From contig JAQBPN010000003.1 in assembly GCA_028287505.1 (NCBI GenBank), positions 62,001 to 126,000 on the forward strand: DNA of 64,000 nucleotides, read 5' to 3'. The position numbers and the translations under genes were made by a program. This document shows, piece after piece, positions 60,576 to 64,000 of the stretch (positions are counted from its first letter, which is position 1; each line of letters starts with the position of its first letter). This stretch comes from Fibrobacterota bacterium. GTDB taxonomy: Bacteria > Fibrobacterota > Fibrobacteria > UBA11236. The notes below the pieces were generated by a model, which had not been told where the DNA came from, ran no database searches, and saw only the letters and a list, made by a program, of their open reading frames with translations.

Positions 60576-61926
60576 AGAGATCGCCAAGACCTTGACCTTC
60601 ACGCGTTCGATATTCCTCAAGTTATTGGGGATCTACCTGGCATCAAGCGTTCTCATCGTGCTGATGATAGCGGGTTTCCTCGAGTTCATCGTGGAGGACA
60701 GCCACCACGCGAACTCGGAAAAATCCCGCGCGGTATTCGCCGGATTCCTGGCCGCGAAAATGGATCCGGGAACGGACTTGGCCGCCGGGCGGAAGCTTTC
60801 CGAGGAATGGGGATTGGATATCGCCATGGAAGGGCCGGGGCCATCCTGGTCCACTATACCAGGACTTCCCGTTTTCGACCGGCTGGAATCACTCTCGACC
60901 CCGATTCCCGGTTCGGATGGCGTCAGGATCGGGCGGTTCCGGCATCATCATCTGGCCGTGGTCCAAAAAGAAGGCCGCCGAATCGCATTCATTTTCGGAA
61001 AGGAACCGAACCATGAAAAATGGATCGAATTCATCCCCTTTTTGATCCTTTCCATCGTGCTGGTGCTCAGCGCCAGTTATCTGCTTATCCGGAGGTTGTT
61101 CCAGCCCCTGAAAGAGTTGCACTCCGGCTTTTCGGAAGCGCGCCAGGGAAACCTCAATGCCCGGGTGGAGATCCGGCGCACCGACGAGCTGGGCGAATTG
61201 AGCCAATCCTTCAACTCGATGCTGACCGGAATCCGCGAAGTGATGCGTTCCAAGGAGCAACTGCTTCTCGACGTGAGCCACGAGCTTCGATCCCCATTGA
61301 CGCGAATCAAGGTGTCCCTTGAAATAGAAGGGGAAGACTCGAAGGATATCGCGCGGAAGAATGTCCGCGAGCTGGAAAAAATGATCCACGAATTGCTGGA
61401 ATCCGCGCGCATGGACAGTCCGCGCGGCATACTCAATCTGGAACCCGTCGAAATGGGGTCGTTGGTCGCGCAGATCCTGGCCGAGTATGAATTCGCCTCT
61501 CCCGGAATCCGCTTTCTGTCCCCGGATGCCGGATATGAAATGGATCTGGATCGGGAGCGCATCGCCATTGTCATCCGGAACGTTTTGGAAAATGCCTTGA
61601 AGTATTCCGGCCATCAAAGCAAAAAGGTGGAAGTCTCCTTGCAGGAATCGATAAACGGAGACGAATCCCAAGTGGTCCTGGCCTTCCGCGATTTCGGCCC
61701 GGGAATCCCCCAGTCGGACCTGGCGGCGATATTCGAACCCTTTTACAGGGTGGATAAATCCCGGGGAAGGATTTCAGGCGGATATGGATTGGGGTTGAGT
61801 CTGTGCCGGAAAATCATGGTTGCGCATGGAGGCGGAATCGACGTCTCCAGCGTTCCGGGCGAAGGCACCACCATGAGGATAGTCTTCAACGGAAAATACG
61901 GATCCGGTCCCCTTGAGCATACGTGA
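60568..61926 (+). CDS. Sensor histidine kinase, CpxA/EnvZ-like
   Basis: 452 residues. Two membrane helices (LKLLGIYLASSVLIVLMIAGFLEF, ~14-37; WIEFIPFLILSIVLVLSASYLL, ~150-172) enclose a ~110-residue periplasmic sensor. A HAMP domain (RRLFQPLKELHSGFSEA ... DELGELSQSFNSML), HisKA (LLLDVSHELRSPLTRIKV) and HATPase (VIRNVLENALKYSGH; FRDFGPGIPQSD; GGYGLGLSLCRKI) follow. ATG 60568 overlaps the regulator stop; ATG 60556 is also possible. Partner of the regulator just upstream. Confidence 0.93.
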   Translation: MAEEIAKTLTFTRSIFLKLLGIYLASSVLIVLMIAGFLEFIVEDSHHANSEKSRAVFAGFLAAKMDPGTDLAAGRKLSEEWGLDIAMEGPGPSWSTIPGLPVFDRLESLSTPIPGSDGVRIGRFRHHHLAVVQKEGRRIAFIFGKEPNHEKWIEFIPFLILSIVLVLSASYLLIRRLFQPLKELHSGFSEARQGNLNARVEIRRTDELGELSQSFNSMLTGIREVMRSKEQLLLDVSHELRSPLTRIKVSLEIEGEDSKDIARKNVRELEKMIHELLESARMDSPRGILNLEPVEMGSLVAQILAEYEFASPGIRFLSPDAGYEMDLDRERIAIVIRNVLENALKYSGHQSKKVEVSLQESINGDESQVVLAFRDFGPGIPQSDLAAIFEPFYRVDKSRGRISGGYGLGLSLCRKIMVAHGGGIDVSSVPGEGTTMRIVFNGKYGSGPLEHT

Positions 61927-61934
61927 AAAGCCGG

Positions 61935-61952
61935 GTTTACAATTGGTTTACA
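61935..61952 (+). promoter_or_regulatory. Tandem response-regulator site, copy 2
   Basis: GTTTACA-ATTG-GTTTACA, with the same half-site, spacing and 11-base period as copy 1, here pointing toward the TonB receptor gene 110 bases downstream. Confidence 0.65.
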
Positions 61953-62060
61953 AAATAGGCGAAGGGGGATCTTGCTCCCATTGTAGATTGTTAGCGTCAT
62001 CGATTTCCGGGTGGGGAGGCTACTTTTGCCTGCGAGCATGCTGCGGATATCTCCAATAAG

Positions 62061-64000
62061 ATGAAGCGCGCCTACCGGGTGTTTTTCATTTTCATGATTT
62101 CGGCTCCATTCGCGGTGTCGGCTCAAGACCCTGCCGCAGTCGATACCCTGGCTTCCCGCCGCACCCCGGCCGACCCGGCAAAGACGGCGCCGCCGGACAC
62201 CTCCGGACGATTGCATCGCGTGGTTTTCAAAGGCATCGCGCCCGCCGGCGCGCAGGTCAGTATCGATACCGCGCGCGGATTTGCCGATACCGCGGGCAGA
62301 TGGAGCCTGACCGTCGCTTTGGACAGCGCCGCCCGGGCCACGGGCCAATTCGATCTGTGTCTGGAGCAAAGCGGAAACAAGGCCTGTACCCTGGTGCAAC
62401 CGAAGGGGTTCGATACTTTGGAACTCGCTCCCTTGCGGTTTACGGAAAAGCTGGTGGTGGATACGGTAATCGTTCCCCCCGATAGTTTGGCCGGCGATTC
62501 GCTCCCAGCCCCCAAGGCGAAACTGCTCGATCAAGGCAAGGCAAGCGATGGCCGCACGGTGGTGGTGCGCGGCCGCCGCAAGGCCAAGATATTGGGACAA
62601 GAGCATGTGACCGTACAACAGATCCGGCGTCTCCCCGGCCTGGCCGAGCCCGATGTCATCCGGGCCGTCCAGGCCCTGCCCGGCGTGGTCGCCTCCTCGG
62701 ACTTCTCCACCAAGATGTACGTCCGGGGCAGCGCCAGCGATCAAAACCTGGTGCTTTACGATAATGCGGTGGTGTATTCGCCGGCCCATTTCGGGGGATT
62801 GTTCAGCACCTTTCTGGCGGACGCAGTGGGCGGCCTGGATTTCTACAAAGGCGGTTTCGATCCCTACTGGGGCGATCGCCTGGCGTCGGTATTGACCGTG
62901 CATTCAAAGGACGGGGGATCCACCTTCGATTCCACCAGCCGTCTGTCCGGGACTTGGCCCGGCGACAGCGCCAAGGTGACGGGAGTGGTGCGCAACACCA
63001 CTTTCTCGGGTAGCCTCGAGACCGATGGACGCATGGGCGATTGGTCCTGGTCGCTTGCCGGACGGCGGACCTGGATCGATCAGGCTTTGAATCTCGCCAA
63101 CCGCCTCAGCCTGATCAATTTCACCCTCAGCTACTTCTTCTACGATTGGCAGGGGGATCTGGCCTGGTCCCATGGACGCGATTCCGTGCGCCTTTCCGCC
63201 TATCAGGGCCGCGACGATTTGAACATGGTCCCGCTGGTCCTGAATTGGGGAAACCAGGACTTTCCGTTGAATGTCCATCTGCAAATGACGCCGGACCTCG
63301 CCTATGAAGGCACGGTCGCCTGGTCCGGATTCGATCAGGTCTTCTCCTTGAGCGACGTCCTCCGATTCGAAAATTCCATCCGGACCATCAACACCCGCCA
63401 GGGACTCTTGTATACCGGGCTGCCGGGCCATGCCGTCGCCGGAGGATACGAATTCAACTATTTCTGGGTGGATTTCCTGCAAGGGAACAAAATCCGGAAC
63501 AGTTACCTGGAGGACAAGTACTCCGTCGATCTGCACGCGGCCTACCTGCAGGACAGGTGGACGCTCAATCCCAGGCATACGATATCTTACGGGTTACGGG
63601 TCTACAACTATCCGTCCCTCCAGCATCCGGCGGGAACCGGGCTATCGGAAGTGGTCAAGGAGGGGATAGCGTCCTGGACCTGGGATCCCCGCCTCACCTA
63701 TACCTATCGGCCGGCAAAGGATTGGCGGTACGACGCGCATGTGGGGTACTACCACCAATATCTGGCGTCCCTGCGCTTTACGGACCAGGAGACGCCGAAC
63801 GAATTCTGGTACGCCGTGAAAGGGAACATGAAACCCACCAGCTCATTGCTCGGCGCCGTGGGCGTGGAGAAGGAGAATCTCACCAAACTGGGTCTGACAG
63901 CCTCCTGGCAGGGTTATTACAAGGATGTGCGCGCGATACCGCTCTTCTATCCCAATCAGACCACCACCCAAATCGACAGCTTGCAGGCGCAGGGCGGGGA
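62061..64000 (+). CDS. TonB-dependent outer-membrane receptor, 3' partial
   Basis: At least 646 residues; the frame is open at the window edge. A signal peptide (MKRAYRVFFIFMISAPFAVSA) is followed by a ~150-residue N-terminal region with a short carboxypeptidase-regulatory-like part, then the plug: VVVRGRRKAK, EPDVIRAVQALPGVVASSDF, MYVRGSASDQNLVLYDNAVVY, GGFDPYWGDRLASVLTV. After ~residue 300 come barrel strands with alternating aromatic residues. Ligand unknown. The regulator site at 61935-61952 suggests control by the adjacent two-component system. The ATG has no strong ribosome site. Confidence 0.88.
   Translation, partial: MKRAYRVFFIFMISAPFAVSAQDPAAVDTLASRRTPADPAKTAPPDTSGRLHRVVFKGIAPAGAQVSIDTARGFADTAGRWSLTVALDSAARATGQFDLCLEQSGNKACTLVQPKGFDTLELAPLRFTEKLVVDTVIVPPDSLAGDSLPAPKAKLLDQGKASDGRTVVVRGRRKAKILGQEHVTVQQIRRLPGLAEPDVIRAVQALPGVVASSDFSTKMYVRGSASDQNLVLYDNAVVYSPAHFGGLFSTFLADAVGGLDFYKGGFDPYWGDRLASVLTVHSKDGGSTFDSTSRLSGTWPGDSAKVTGVVRNTTFSGSLETDGRMGDWSWSLAGRRTWIDQALNLANRLSLINFTLSYFFYDWQGDLAWSHGRDSVRLSAYQGRDDLNMVPLVLNWGNQDFPLNVHLQMTPDLAYEGTVAWSGFDQVFSLSDVLRFENSIRTINTRQGLLYTGLPGHAVAGGYEFNYFWVDFLQGNKIRNSYLEDKYSVDLHAAYLQDRWTLNPRHTISYGLRVYNYPSLQHPAGTGLSEVVKEGIASWTWDPRLTYTYRPAKDWRYDAHVGYYHQYLASLRFTDQETPNEFWYAVKGNMKPTSSLLGAVGVEKENLTKLGLTASWQGYYKDVRAIPLFYPNQTTTQIDSLQAQGG

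Overview
The window looks like a chromosome segment of an uncultured, GC-rich Gram-negative bacterium. Outer-membrane traits are visible: an OmpA-family protein, a TonB-dependent receptor and several exported enzymes. At least two secreted enzymes (1064-2737 and 44463-46982), and possibly the partial first gene, end in a short beta-rich tail with a 'GR/GK...G-Y-F-V-K' pattern, like the type IX secretion sorting tails of Bacteroidota/Fibrobacterota relatives. With the futalosine-pathway enzyme MqnE this makes Fibrobacterota or a nearby phylum a reasonable guess. That is inference; no rRNA is present.

Layout. 1-5.7 kb: secreted sugar-related proteins (a partial 3-keto-disaccharide hydrolase-like protein and a PQQ-type sugar dehydrogenase), a membrane esterase, a ferredoxin and an AlkD-type glycosylase. 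6.5-22.6 kb: the centrepiece, nine co-directional genes, most of them overlapping or tightly spaced. They encode a giant fused 2-oxoacid:ferredoxin oxidoreductase, 3-hydroxyacyl-CoA dehydrogenase, thiolase, a long acyl-CoA dehydrogenase, a split AtuA pair, an MccB-like carboxyltransferase, a LiuC/AtuE-like hydratase and the B12-dependent fused mutase IcmF. This reads as a branched-chain acyl-CoA degradation module. 22.7-25.8 kb: two small membrane proteins, a SufR-like Fe-S regulator with a matching CAAC-N6-GTTG operator, and cobQ for B12 synthesis. 26-29.5 kb: a sigma-70 factor, a lone receiver protein, and kbl-tdh for threonine breakdown. 29.8 kb: an IS21 transposase-like gene that has lost catalytic residues.

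31.2-39.1 kb: a minus-strand CorC/YbeY set, mqnE, a sulfite-oxidase-like molybdoenzyme, an LTA-synthase-like protein carrying a MopE-type metal-binding insert, tRNA-Ala(GGC) and a YkgJ protein. 39.3-43.9 kb: two overlapping hybrid histidine kinases bracketed by an imperfect 53-bp direct repeat. 44.5-51.4 kb: a secreted glycosidase-like protein, an N-terminally truncated formylglycine-generating enzyme, an OmpA-family protein, aquaporin, and a decayed stretch with a histidine-kinase fragment and a truncated YihY protein. 51.5-56.5 kb: a HAD hydrolase facing a GH63-like/GH13 pair. 56.7-64 kb: a PAP2 phosphatase, then an apparent signal-response locus. In that locus an OmpR-type regulator and sensor kinase sit between two copies of a tandem GTTTACA-N4-GTTTACA site. 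One copy points at a DoxX/YncE/PepSY-like gene set, the other at a TonB-dependent receptor that runs off the window.

No CRISPR array, intact insertion sequence, prophage or rRNA operon was seen.
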